From the NCBI RefSeq assembly GCF_006228105.1, contig NZ_VDHH01000021.1: a DNA stretch of 11,290 nucleotides. One strand, written 5' to 3'. The position numbers and the translations under genes are program-made. The notes below the pieces were generated by a model. The model made no database searches, had not been told where the DNA came from, and saw nothing but the letters and a program-made list of their open reading frames with translations. Each line of letters opens with the position of its first letter. Within the stretch, counting starts at the first letter, position 1. This DNA comes from Chelonobacter sp006228105 (lineage in GTDB: Bacteria; Pseudomonadota; Gammaproteobacteria; Enterobacterales; Pasteurellaceae). Shown here piece by piece: positions 1 through 6,980 of the stretch.

Positions 1-14
1 GCTACCTCAGGTTA

Positions 15-44
15 GGGTCTGTTGATCTTTGTTTATATTTTGAG
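15..44 (+). repeat. Left terminal inverted repeat of the element
   Basis: This 30-bp arm pairs with 250-279. The one mismatch falls in the run TTTATATTTTGAG here versus TTTATAATTTGAG in the other arm. Confidence 0.8.
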
Positions 45-249
45 TTGTCGTTTAAAATGAGCACAATCTAGGCGTAAGCCGAAATCAATAGTGGGACTAT
101 TGATGAGGATTACAACGACGAGTGTGCTCATTTTAAACACAATCCGCAGGACTATGACTATTTTTCGCCACTACGGCGTTAAAAGCCGTTCGTTTAGAAT
201 GACTAAACTTCACAACTTTTGCCTTGTATTGACGAAAAATAGTCTATAG

Positions 250-279
250 CTCAAATTATAAACAAAGATCAACAGACCC
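250..279 (-). repeat. Right terminal inverted repeat of the element
   Basis: Read on the minus strand it begins GGGTCTGTTGATCTTTG, like the left arm. Its outer bases supply the last codons (Arg-Val-Cys) and the TGA stop (269-271) of the truncated lsrE frame. Confidence 0.8.
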
Positions 280-811
280 TAATTATGGATTTAATTCGCG
301 TCAGCACGGAAAACTCATCCGCTTTTTTGCCGCTTCGCGGATCTAAGGTCAGCACTTGGATTACATCAACCTGATCCAAGTAAGGTGCTAATTGTGATAG
401 ATCGGTGTCGGGGCATAAGCTGAGCCCGCCCAAAACAGGCTGCTGTTCTTCAACCGCACTTTGCGCATTTAACCATGCCAATGCCGCCGCTAAATCACCA
501 TCACCTTCGAGCTGTAATGTCACAATATCCGCCCCATTTGCCACACAGGTTTTCGCCAGTTCACACTGATTTTTCACCATCAAATGCACATCTTTATAGA
601 AGAGATCCGGAAATTGCTTTATCGCCCCGGCGCCTACCGTAAACAGCGGTGAAAATTGTCCGTCCGCCAGATCAAAATGCAGCAATTTAAGCCGATTATT
701 CTGTAAAATAGATAAATTTTGCTTTAATTCCAACCAGTTTGAAGAGAGAATCCCAACGCTAAGGGGTTGAGATTTCATCGCTTGAATAACTTGTGATTTA
801 CTTTTTTTCAT
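269..811 (-). pseudogene. lsrE: lsrE, ribulose-phosphate 3-epimerase-like protein, 3'-truncated by the element
   Basis: The 180-residue product is a TIM-barrel protein of the ribulose-phosphate 3-epimerase family, closest to LsrE of the Salmonella lsr operon, whose exact role is not settled. The barrel's first metal-site residues are present: His45-x-Asp47 in HFDLADG and His76 in KDVHLMV. From memory, Salmonella LsrE is about 250 residues, so some 70 C-terminal residues are missing, including the IDG segment that holds the second catalytic Asp. The native frame ends at Ile177 (codon 281-283). Arg-Val-Cys-stop comes from the inserted element. It is the last gene of the lsrACDBFGE operon and overlaps the 3' end of lsrG by 14 bases. 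The ribosome-binding site is weak, so translation is probably coupled to lsrG. I am sure of the family and fairly sure it is non-functional; a reduced function cannot be excluded. Confidence 0.85.
453..461 (-). repeat. DNA uptake signal core
   Basis: AAGTGCGGT on the minus strand, inside lsrE, read as part of Gln-Ser-Ala-Val. Confidence 0.8.
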
Positions 812-1121
812 TTACTTCATCGCTAAGATCTTGCGGCAAAATCCAATTAAAGACTTTTTTACTTCTGGAATCGGTCATCAGCGGTTCCAACTCTTTGACA
901 CATTGATGATAATGAGCCGTTTGCCGGTGCGCTTGCAAAGCAGCCTCATTTTTATACACCTCATAGGCATAAAATCGGGTTTTAACTTCCGGATCCTGCA
1001 ACACATCAAACCGCAAATTACCGGGCTCTTTCCGAGTTCCATAATGGTTTGCCGCAAAAACATCTAAAAAAGCTTGCTCTTTTCCTTCTTTGATATTGAT
1101 TTCCACCAACATAGCAAACAT
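798..1121 (-). CDS. lsrG: LsrG, phospho-AI-2 isomerase
   Basis: LsrG acts on phospho-AI-2 (P-DPD) in the cytoplasm, converting it to the 3-hydroxy-2,4-pentadione-5-phosphate form that LsrF then cleaves. The 107-residue product matches the small antibiotic-biosynthesis-monooxygenase fold. Residues 34-45 (GNLRFDVLQDPE) are nearly identical to E. coli LsrG, and the surrounding NH (25-26) and His65/His70 also align. It carries about 11 extra C-terminal residues relative to the 96-residue E. coli protein, and the end of that tail overlaps the lsrE start. The start at 1121 is supported by an AGGAG (1128-1132) six bases upstream; Met4 is a less likely start. A stem-loop precedes it in the gap after lsrF. 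Confidence 0.93.
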   Translation of the reverse strand: MFAMLVEINIKEGKEQAFLDVFAANHYGTRKEPGNLRFDVLQDPEVKTRFYAYEVYKNEAALQAHRQTAHYHQCVKELEPLMTDSRSKKVFNWILPQDLSDEVNEKK

Positions 1122-1149
1122 AGTAGGCTCCTAAATATACCAAACTTAG

Positions 1150-1206
1150 ATAACGATATAATGGCAAGCGTTGCGACACCTGCCATTAGGCTCGATTGAT
1201 CGTTAT
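1150..1206 (-). other. Nested intercistronic stem-loop between lsrF and lsrG
   Basis: Two nested 8-bp perfect inverted repeats occur here: an outer pair ATAACGAT/ATCGTTAT at 1150-1157/1199-1206, and an inner pair TAATGGCA/TGCCATTA at 1159-1166/1181-1188. The outer stem includes the lsrF stop codon. No T-run follows on the minus strand, so it does not look like an intrinsic terminator. An mRNA processing or stabilising element that sets lsrF and lsrG levels apart is an inference. Confidence 0.55.
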
Positions 1207-2081
1207 TTATTTTTTTCACTGAGATAAAGTTGATAAGCTGTTGCTGCGTTTTCCCCGCCATGTACAACCGCATGCACCGCTTTTAACATCGCAATCGGCG
1301 CATCCGATTGAAAAATATTGCGCCCCATATCCACACCAGCTGCCCCCTGATCAATCGCTTGGTAGCACATCTCCAATGCTTCTTGTTCAGGAAGTTTTTT
1401 ACCGCCGGCAATCACAATTGGCACCGGACAACCTGCCGTAACACGTTCAAACCCTTTCTCAACATAATAGGTTTTGATTACATGCGCGCCCATTTCTGCC
1501 GCTATACGGGTAGCTAATGAAAAATAGCGTTGATCTCTCACCATGTCTTTTCCGACCCCGGTGACTGCCATGGTCGGGATGCCATAACGCATGCCACTAT
1601 CCACCAATTGAATAATATTCTTAATCGATTGGTGTTCATGTTCGGTTCCGATATAAACCTGAGCTGCCATTGCCGACACATTCAACCGCACCGCATCTTC
1701 CACACAGACCGCAACCGCCTCATTGGAAAGCTCGGTTAAAATCGAATTAGCTCCAGATGCCCGCAACACTACAGGTTTGCCGGTGTCCGGCGGCACAACG
1801 CTGCGTAAAATTCCGCGGGTACACATCAACACATCAGTATATTCAAACAACGGTGCGATATTCAAATCAATCCGCTCCAAACCAGTTGTCGGTCCTTGAA
1901 AATAGCCGTGATCAAATGCCAACATAATGGTTTTGCCGGTTTTGGGATGAAATATATTCGCCAAACGCGACTGCATTCCCCAGTCCAAAGCACCAAGTCC
2001 TTTCATGTAAAATGCTTTATTGCTCTGTGGTCTGTCCACACCAAAGTCTTTACCATCTCTGATATCATCTAAATCTGCCAT
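1203..2081 (-). CDS. lsrF: LsrF, 3-hydroxy-5-phosphonooxypentane-2,4-dione thiolase
   Basis: LsrF is the last known step of AI-2 breakdown. It transfers the acetyl group of the LsrG product to coenzyme A, giving acetyl-CoA and dihydroxyacetone phosphate. The 292-residue product has the usual length and a class I aldolase-like TIM barrel. Lys203, in HVIKTYYVEKG, falls at the same number as the catalytic lysine described for E. coli LsrF. AFDHGYFQGP (55-64) and the phosphate-binding end of the barrel, IVIAGGKK and GVDMGRNIFQ, are also seen. The start at 2081 has AGGAG (2088-2092) six bases upstream and lies 27 bases after lsrB. The gap to lsrG is 81 bases and structured. Identity is secure. Confidence 0.96.
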   Translation of the reverse strand: MADLDDIRDGKDFGVDRPQSNKAFYMKGLGALDWGMQSRLANIFHPKTGKTIMLAFDHGYFQGPTTGLERIDLNIAPLFEYTDVLMCTRGILRSVVPPDTGKPVVLRASGANSILTELSNEAVAVCVEDAVRLNVSAMAAQVYIGTEHEHQSIKNIIQLVDSGMRYGIPTMAVTGVGKDMVRDQRYFSLATRIAAEMGAHVIKTYYVEKGFERVTAGCPVPIVIAGGKKLPEQEALEMCYQAIDQGAAGVDMGRNIFQSDAPIAMLKAVHAVVHGGENAATAYQLYLSEKNK

Positions 2082-2108
2082 GTTTATCTCCTGTTAATGT
2101 CCAAACGA

Positions 2109-3128
2109 TTAGAAATTGTAGTTATCAATATTTTCTGCGGTAAATACCACCCGTTGCGGTAACACAACAATACCGTTATCTGCCGCTTCATAGTCATAAC
2201 CCTGTACACTGTTTGGCGATACCTCGACCATTCCTACCCCCGGAATATCTAATTTATCACCCACTTTTAGGGATTTGCCTTTCAGTACGTCATTTGCCAC
2301 CGCAACTGAAATTTTGCCTTGCTGTACCACGTCCCATAACCCGAACTGTTTCACCGTACCGCGCTTCACATAAGGCCGCATCACATTTGGAGTACTGAAT
2401 CCGACAATCGTCACACCTTCACGTTTAAGATTTTCTGCTGCTTGTGCCGCCGCCGGTAGCGCATTGGCATCCGGCGCGATAATTGCATCTAAATCCGGGT
2501 AGGCTTTCAAAATACCTTCTGCCGTTTGTAGCGACTTAATGGCGTCGTTATAGCCGAATTGAGTCGTGACGATTTCCCACTCCGGATGCTCCGCTGCAAT
2601 TTTTTCTTTCGCCACTTTTACCCATTGATTCTGATCGGTCACCGTCGGGCTGGAATAGAAAAACGCCACTCTGGCTTTCGGTTTGGTAATTTGGCTGGAC
2701 GCCATTTCAACCAACATCGAACCTAGTTGGGTTGGTGTGCCTTGGTTAATATAGTAACTACGGCATTCCGGATTGGTATCTGAATCCCAAGTGAGCACTT
2801 TTACTCCGCGCTTCATCGCCCGTTGCAGCGTAGAACACAAACCGTCTGGGGAAACCGCTGCAACCACAATTGCGTTATAGCCTTGATTAACAAAGTTATT
2901 AATCAATTGCACTTGGTTAGAAACACTCGGTTCCGTCGGTCCGTCATAAGTCACATCCACACCCAACGTTTTTCCCATTTCAACCGCACCTTGTCCGCCA
3001 CTGGTGAAATACCCCACGCCAACCAACTTAGGAATAAAAGCAATACGATCGGCAGCATTGGCGGTACTGATTGCAGATAAGCCTAACGCCACTGCAAGTG
3101 CGGTTGATTTCATAAGTAAATGTTTCAT
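2109..3128 (-). CDS. lsrB: LsrB, periplasmic AI-2-binding protein
   Basis: LsrB is the periplasmic receptor that delivers AI-2 to the LsrCD permease. The 339-residue product opens with a Sec signal peptide: Lys at 2 and 7, a hydrophobic run, and a likely cleavage after the ANA at 24-26. The rest is a type I periplasmic binding-protein fold. All six residues known to contact AI-2 in Salmonella LsrB are present, shifted by one: Lys34, Asp115, Asp165, Gln166, Pro219 and Ala221. This separates it from ribose-binding RbsB, which also binds AI-2 in some Pasteurellaceae. The start has AGGAG (3136-3140) seven bases upstream. The signal-peptide region encodes an uptake-signal core. A short hairpin lies between lsrD and this gene. 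Confidence 0.97.
   Translation of the reverse strand: MKHLLMKSTALAVALGLSAISTANAADRIAFIPKLVGVGYFTSGGQGAVEMGKTLGVDVTYDGPTEPSVSNQVQLINNFVNQGYNAIVVAAVSPDGLCSTLQRAMKRGVKVLTWDSDTNPECRSYYINQGTPTQLGSMLVEMASSQITKPKARVAFFYSSPTVTDQNQWVKVAKEKIAAEHPEWEIVTTQFGYNDAIKSLQTAEGILKAYPDLDAIIAPDANALPAAAQAAENLKREGVTIVGFSTPNVMRPYVKRGTVKQFGLWDVVQQGKISVAVANDVLKGKSLKVGDKLDIPGVGMVEVSPNSVQGYDYEAADNGIVVLPQRVVFTAENIDNYNF
3096..3104 (+). repeat. DNA uptake signal core
   Basis: AAGTGCGGT on the plus strand, read on the coding strand as Thr-Ala-Leu in the LsrB signal peptide. Confidence 0.8.
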
Positions 3129-3157
3129 AAGTGTTCTCCTGCTTGAGTTTTATAAAA

Positions 3158-3176
3158 CATACTGCATATCAGTATG
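3158..3176 (-). other. Intercistronic hairpin between lsrD and lsrB
   Basis: A perfect 7-bp stem CATACTG/CAGTATG encloses a 5-base loop. On the transcribed minus strand it is followed by TTTT and, further on, by the lsrB ribosome-binding site. The stem is short for a terminator in the middle of an operon. A 5' stabiliser or processing site that raises lsrB above the permease genes is an inference from other binding-protein transport operons. Confidence 0.5.
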
Positions 3177-3181
3177 CTCCT

Positions 3182-4207
3182 TTATGGTTGGTGATGATGA
3201 ATCACCGACTTTCCGATTTTGCGACGAATCCAATAACGCATTGCGCCGTAATGCAAACTGACGGACTTCCCAATTAACACAATAATCAAAAGTGCGCCTG
3301 ATAACGCGCTGGATATTTCATTGGGAATGCCAATCATCTGTAACCCTTGCTGTAAATAACCTATTAATAACGCAGCGATTGCCGTGCCGAGAATAGAACC
3401 CGAACCGCCGTAGATATTCGCACCACCCAATACCACTGCGGTTAACACCGGCATTAATAACGAACTGCCTAAATCCGAACGGGCAGAACCAAAATAGGAA
3501 ACCAGTAAAATCGCAACAAATGCTGCCACCAAGCCGATTGCCGAATAGATAGTAAACAGCGTTTTATTCACGGGCACCGCGCTGTAACGTGCAGTTCTTT
3601 CACTTTGACCAATCAGAAAAGTGCTTCTGCCCACGGTTGTTTTATGCATTAACAACCAAAACATAACCGACATAATCAGAAAATAAATAATCGGTGTCGG
3701 AATTCCAAACAGGGTTTGGTTGGCAAATTCCAGCAAACTATCCGGAAAACCACCAATGCCTTCGTAGCCGGTTGCACCGGCAAAGCCGGATAACAGTAAT
3801 GCACCGCCGCCATAGAGATACATGGTGCCCAACGTGATGACGAGTGGGTTGACTTTGGTATAAATAATTAATCCGGCATTAAACAAACCACATATTCCGC
3901 CCAATATCAGCGTTAATGGAATCGCAATAAACAAGGAGATATCGGCTTTAAACAAAACGCCGAGAAAAATGGCACATAAACCAACCGTCGAACCAAAAGA
4001 GATATCGATACCGCCACTGACAATAATCATGGTTAACGGCAACGCCAACATACCGATATAAATAAAATCGCTGGTGCTATACAGCAAAACATTCATATCC
4101 AGCATTCTGGGATTCAACATTCCAAAGCCTAATATTTCGATGATCAACAGGCAAAAAAGTGCGGTTTCCCAACCATATTTTCTGATATTGCTTTTTAGTT
4201 TCAACAT
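3182..4207 (-). CDS. lsrD: LsrD, AI-2 ABC transporter permease
   Basis: LsrD is one of the two inner-membrane permease subunits of the AI-2 importer, pairing with LsrC and driven by LsrA. It is a hydrophobic protein of the ribose-type BPD_transp_2 family. The cytoplasmic loop TAVVLGGANIYGGSGS, which contacts the ATPase, is near the C-terminus, and residues such as SGGIDISFGS and GYEGIGGFP match E. coli LsrD closely. The frame is open up to an ATG at 4243, which would overlap lsrC by 26 bases and add 12 residues (353 in total). I chose the internal ATG at 4207 (341 residues) because AGGG lies 8 bases before it, it starts 10 bases after the lsrC stop, and it matches the E. coli N-terminus (RYGWE soon after the start) better. 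The C-terminus is basic and ends HHHQP. Confidence 0.93.
   Translation of the reverse strand: MLKLKSNIRKYGWETALFCLLIIEILGFGMLNPRMLDMNVLLYSTSDFIYIGMLALPLTMIIVSGGIDISFGSTVGLCAIFLGVLFKADISLFIAIPLTLILGGICGLFNAGLIIYTKVNPLVITLGTMYLYGGGALLLSGFAGATGYEGIGGFPDSLLEFANQTLFGIPTPIIYFLIMSVMFWLLMHKTTVGRSTFLIGQSERTARYSAVPVNKTLFTIYSAIGLVAAFVAILLVSYFGSARSDLGSSLLMPVLTAVVLGGANIYGGSGSILGTAIAALLIGYLQQGLQMIGIPNEISSALSGALLIIVLIGKSVSLHYGAMRYWIRRKIGKSVIHHHQP
4157..4165 (+). repeat. DNA uptake signal core
   Basis: AAGTGCGGT on the plus strand near the lsrD 5' end, read as Thr-Ala-Leu in the first membrane segment. Confidence 0.8.
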
Positions 4208-4217
4208 ATCATCTGCC

Positions 4218-5219
4218 CTATAATTTATTTTGGGTGAGATCATCTTTCAGAAAACGAGCATAACGTTGTGATTTAATATTTTTTTCGATCATGATTCGAA
4301 TACGTCCGTCAAATACTAAAACTGCTAACAACACAATACCTGCCACAAAATTATTCCAATATGCCGGCACTTTTAATAACACTAGAATCGTATCAATCTC
4401 AATTAAAAAATAAGCACCTAATATTGCACCGATAATATTGCCCGAACCGCCCAATAAACTAATGCCGCCTAATACACAAGCTGCAATGGCTTTCATCTCC
4501 AGCCCGTTCCCCGTTGAATTGGGGACAAATCCTATTTGTGCGGCAAACACAATGCCAGCTAACGCAGCGGTGATACCATTAATGGCAAAGGCTGATATTC
4601 TAATTAAATTAACGTTCACACCAAGCTGTAATGCGCCTTGTAAATTATCGCCGACCGCATAAAAATTTCTGCCTAACCGCACTTTAGTCAACAGAATATA
4701 AGCTGCGATAATTAAGAGAATTAATAACCAACCGATGGGGGAAATATTTAATAACATTGGTTCCGATAACGATTTTAGTTCTTGTGGCAACCCCTCAATC
4801 CATTTACCGCCGGTTAATAACAACATAATACCTTTATATAAACCTAACGTGCCTAATGTAGCGACAATGGCAGGGATCCGTAATATTGTCACCAAAACAC
4901 CATTAAATAATCCGGCTAAAAAGCCGCATAATATTGTGCACATAAAAGCAACGCTCAGTTCATAACCTAAATTAAGCAAACTGCCCATAATAACCGCACA
5001 CAATCCCATAATTGAGCCGACCGACACATCAATATTTCGAGTTAAAATAACAAAGCTCGCCCCGATTGACAGTAGCATCACGATTTGCGCAGAGGTAAAT
5101 ATCATTGTCACCGTTTGCAAATTAAAACGACTGTCACTCCACATTATTAATAACAGAAATAAAAACAGGATAGCGAATACAATAGTCAACTCACGGTTAT
5201 TTTGTATAAACTTCCACAT
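4218..5219 (-). CDS. lsrC: LsrC, AI-2 ABC transporter permease
   Basis: LsrC is the partner permease of LsrD. The 333-residue, strongly hydrophobic product belongs to the same BPD_transp_2 family. It opens MWKFIQNNRE, nearly identical to the start of E. coli LsrC (342 residues). RNIDVSVGSI, IPAIVATLGTLGLY and GGKWIEGLP are further segments shared with that protein. The ATPase-contact loop CVLGGISLLGGSG lies near the C-terminus. It is slightly shorter than E. coli LsrC because the variable C-terminal tail is shortened. The start has AAGGA about 7 bases upstream and follows lsrA by 19 bases. Gene order A-C-D-B is the standard one for lsr operons. Confidence 0.96.
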   Translation of the reverse strand: MWKFIQNNRELTIVFAILFLFLLLIMWSDSRFNLQTVTMIFTSAQIVMLLSIGASFVILTRNIDVSVGSIMGLCAVIMGSLLNLGYELSVAFMCTILCGFLAGLFNGVLVTILRIPAIVATLGTLGLYKGIMLLLTGGKWIEGLPQELKSLSEPMLLNISPIGWLLILLIIAAYILLTKVRLGRNFYAVGDNLQGALQLGVNVNLIRISAFAINGITAALAGIVFAAQIGFVPNSTGNGLEMKAIAACVLGGISLLGGSGNIIGAILGAYFLIEIDTILVLLKVPAYWNNFVAGIVLLAVLVFDGRIRIMIEKNIKSQRYARFLKDDLTQNKL

Positions 5220-5238
5220 AATAAAATCCTTTTATTGA

Positions 5239-6759
5239 TTAAAGTGCGGTCTGGCCACTGAATGCCATGTGCATAATATTATCTGAATTAATATTTTTCC
5301 CGGTTAACGCCGATCCAATTTCCCCATCGTGCATCACGAAAACCCGATCCGACATCTGCTCAATTTCCTCTAAATCGGAAGAGATAAATAAAACAGCCAC
5401 ATTTTGCTTGGCTATATTTTTTATTAATTGATAAATATCCGCCCTCGCGCCAATATCAACCCCACGAGTAGGTTCATCAATAATTAATAACGCCGGATCG
5501 GCTTCCAGACATTTCGCAATCAGAATTTTTTGCTGATTGCCGCCGGATAATGTTCTGACCAACTGCGAAGGGTGGTTAAATTTAATGCCGATTGCTCTGT
5601 GATAACGCTCTAAAATCGCCTCTTCTTTCGCTTGATTAAGCCAAAATCCCATCTGGGTATAAGTCAAACCACAGGTATTCCAAGAAAGTGGTGCATCTAA
5701 ATACAGTCCCGAAGCCTGCCGATCTTCAGGCAAATAAACAATTCCCTGTTGCAACCGCTGTTTGATGCCAAACGGATTTATTGTGTGATTATCAAAAATA
5801 ATTTCTCCGTTTTTCTCTTTACGCAAACCATATAAAGTCTCTGCCAACTCGGTTCTGCCTGCGCCAACAACTCCTGCCAAGCCTAAAATCTCGCCGGGGT
5901 AAATTTCAAAACTAATATTTTTAAACCCTTCGCCGGTCAAATTTTTCACTTGTAAAATCGGCACATCGGTAGTTTTGACTCGATTATGTCCCGGTAATTC
6001 CAACCAGAGTTTTTGTGCTTCGCTTAAATGGGCTGATTTGGATTTTGGTGTAATCGCTGCAATCACAGCCTCTCGATTCAGCGTGTTTGTTGCCCCACTG
6101 AGCGCAATATAGCCGTCACGCATCACACTGATCACATCTGAAATTCGCCAAACTTCCGGTAACTTATGCGAGATAAAGACAATTCCGACGCCCTTTGCCA
6201 ATAGCGAGTGGATCTTTTTAAACAAGCTTTCGGTTTCGACCGGGGTTAAAGACGCAGTAGGCTCGTCTAAAATCAAAATAGAGGCATCGCGCATTAATCC
6301 GCGCATAATTTCAACCAGCTGTTGATCCGCCACCTCCAATAATCCAGCCTGCATCTCCAATTTCAGATGTGAATTCAACTCTTGCAGCAACAAATTTACT
6401 TTGTTTTCACTCTGCTGATTGGCTTTCAAACCAAATAAAATATTCTCTTTCACACTGAGATTCGGAAACAGCAGCGGTTCTTGCGGCACCAGATAGATGC
6501 CTAACTGATGCGCTTTGCTCGGTGATAACGAACTTTGTAGCTGACCGTTGATCTCAATTGCACCACAGTCTTGCGGCTGAATGCCGGCAATGATTTTCAT
6601 CAAGGTCGATTTTCCCGCCCCGTTTCCGCCCAAAAGCGCATGAACTTGTCCGGAATACAGCTCAAAGTCGATGTCTTTTAAAACTTCAACGCCGGAAAAT
6701 GACTTACTGACATCTTGTGTTCTCAGTAATAATCTTTTTTCTGAAGATCTGTTTTCCAT
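5239..6759 (-). CDS. lsrA: LsrA, AI-2 ABC transporter ATP-binding protein
   Basis: LsrA powers AI-2 import on the cytoplasmic face of LsrCD. The 506-residue product contains two ABC domains in tandem, as in RbsA and MglA. Domain 1 has Walker A GGNGAGKST (44-52), Walker B LILDEP (Asp165, Glu166) and switch His198; its signature is degenerate (EVADQQLVE). Domain 2 has an altered P-loop, GVVGAGRTE (296-304), with Arg302 where Lys is usual, a canonical signature LSGGNQQ (404-410), Walker B LIIDEP (Asp428, Glu429), and Ser461 in place of the switch His. This asymmetry is normal for the family. It is the first gene of the leftward operon. A purine-rich GGTGGGGAG lies just before the ATG, with the last GAG only two bases away. 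The last codons include an uptake-signal core. Confidence 0.96.
   Translation of the reverse strand: MENRSSEKRLLLRTQDVSKSFSGVEVLKDIDFELYSGQVHALLGGNGAGKSTLMKIIAGIQPQDCGAIEINGQLQSSLSPSKAHQLGIYLVPQEPLLFPNLSVKENILFGLKANQQSENKVNLLLQELNSHLKLEMQAGLLEVADQQLVEIMRGLMRDASILILDEPTASLTPVETESLFKKIHSLLAKGVGIVFISHKLPEVWRISDVISVMRDGYIALSGATNTLNREAVIAAITPKSKSAHLSEAQKLWLELPGHNRVKTTDVPILQVKNLTGEGFKNISFEIYPGEILGLAGVVGAGRTELAETLYGLRKEKNGEIIFDNHTINPFGIKQRLQQGIVYLPEDRQASGLYLDAPLSWNTCGLTYTQMGFWLNQAKEEAILERYHRAIGIKFNHPSQLVRTLSGGNQQKILIAKCLEADPALLIIDEPTRGVDIGARADIYQLIKNIAKQNVAVLFISSDLEEIEQMSDRVFVMHDGEIGSALTGKNINSDNIMHMAFSGQTAL
5242..5250 (+). repeat. DNA uptake signal core at the lsrA 3' end
   Basis: AAGTGCGGT on the plus strand. 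On the coding strand it encodes the last three residues of LsrA, Thr-Ala-Leu, directly before the TAA. Confidence 0.8.
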
Positions 6760-6775
6760 AACTCCCCACCAAATA

Positions 6776-6812
6776 AATGAACAAATATATTTTTATTTTT
6801 CATTTGTTCATT
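6776..6812. promoter_or_regulatory. Candidate LsrR operator at the lsrA side
   Basis: A perfect 11-bp inverted repeat, AATGAACAAAT (6776-6786) and ATTTGTTCATT (6802-6812), is separated by an AT-rich 15-bp spacer. It sits 17 bases before the lsrA start. If the nearby CRP-like site works at -41.5, it covers the lsrA transcription start. The same motif recurs in front of lsrR. Assignment to LsrR is inferred from position and recurrence; it is not proven by sequence. Confidence 0.6.
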
Positions 6813-6839
6813 AAGCTATCAGATAAAAATTTAAATAAC

Positions 6840-6855
6840 AGTGATCAATATCACA
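6840..6855. promoter_or_regulatory. CRP-like site 1, lsrA side
   Basis: AGTGA-TCAATA-TCACA differs from the CRP consensus TGTGA-N6-TCACA at one core position. It lies 88 bases from the lsrA start codon. Cyclic-AMP-CRP activation of both lsr promoters is known in Enterobacteria and reported in Aggregatibacter. Confidence 0.65.
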
Positions 6856-6909
6856 AAAAATAGATCGATTTAGTGTAAAATAAGCTAAAAATCTGATTTA
6901 AGCGTTATC

Positions 6910-6925
6910 TGTGATCTCAATCACG
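6910..6925. promoter_or_regulatory. CRP-like site 2, lsrR side
   Basis: TGTGA-TCTCAA-TCACG again differs at one core position from the CRP consensus. Its centre is about 70 bases upstream of the start point inferred for the candidate lsrR promoter, a spacing that suits a class I activator site. Confidence 0.65.
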
Positions 6926-6943
6926 GTTATGCAATAAAAACAA

Positions 6944-6953
6944 AATGAACAAT
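6944..6953. promoter_or_regulatory. Candidate LsrR half-operator, lsrR side
   Basis: AATGAACAAT repeats nine bases of the operator arm found before lsrA. It abuts the proposed -35 box of lsrR, which fits autorepression. There is no second complete arm nearby. Confidence 0.4.
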
Positions 6954-6980
6954 TGATAAAAATAAAATCATATGAATAAT
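6953..6980 (+). promoter_or_regulatory. Candidate lsrR promoter
   Basis: TTGATA (6953-6958) and AATAAT (6975-6980) are separated by 16 bp. The start would fall near 6987, giving a leader of about 20 bases that contains AAGGA 8 bases before the lsrR ATG. The region is very AT-rich, so chance matches are likely. Confidence 0.35.

Larger units (their letters stand above)
15..279. mobile_element. MITE-like non-autonomous element interrupting lsrE
   Basis: The two ends are inverted repeats of 30 bp (15-44 and 250-279) with a single mismatch, beginning GGGTCTGTTGATCTTTG. A TA dinucleotide flanks both ends (13-14 and 280-281), as expected for a 2-bp target duplication of the IS630/Tc1-mariner type. 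No transposase reading frame fits inside its 265 bp, so it would need a transposase supplied in trans. The interior is rich in secondary structure: a 16-bp inverted repeat at 50-65/123-138, a 9-bp hairpin at 84-92/96-104, a 12-bp inverted repeat at 156-167/233-244, and small hairpins at 173-177/185-189 and 192-197/203-208. The insertion lies in the 3' part of lsrE. The family assignment is inferred from the TA flanks only. An internally deleted insertion sequence is an alternative. Confidence 0.75.

Noticed and set aside
296..304. Arg in place of Lys in the second P-loop of LsrA as a defect
   Set aside because: The GxxGAGRTE form and degenerate sites are normal in tandem sugar-importer ATPases such as RbsA and MglA. 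The coordinates here are residue numbers in LsrA.
831..1067. 78-codon plus-strand frame opposite lsrG
   Set aside because: It is a shadow of lsrG, which is conserved and has a good start and ribosome-binding site.
1064..1273. 69-codon minus-strand frame across the lsrF-lsrG gap
   Set aside because: It overlaps the ends of both lsrF and lsrG in another frame and the gap is explained by the stem-loop. The sequence is low-complexity and not family-like.
2109..3128. Periplasmic protein as a ribose receptor (RbsB)
   Set aside because: All six AI-2-contacting residues of LsrB are present, the C-terminus is LsrB-like and it sits within the lsr operon.
3285..3295. Near-matches to the uptake core (e.g. 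AAGTGCGCC here, AAGTGCGTT near 11155)
   Set aside because: They differ from AAGTGCGGT in the conserved GCGGT part and were not counted.
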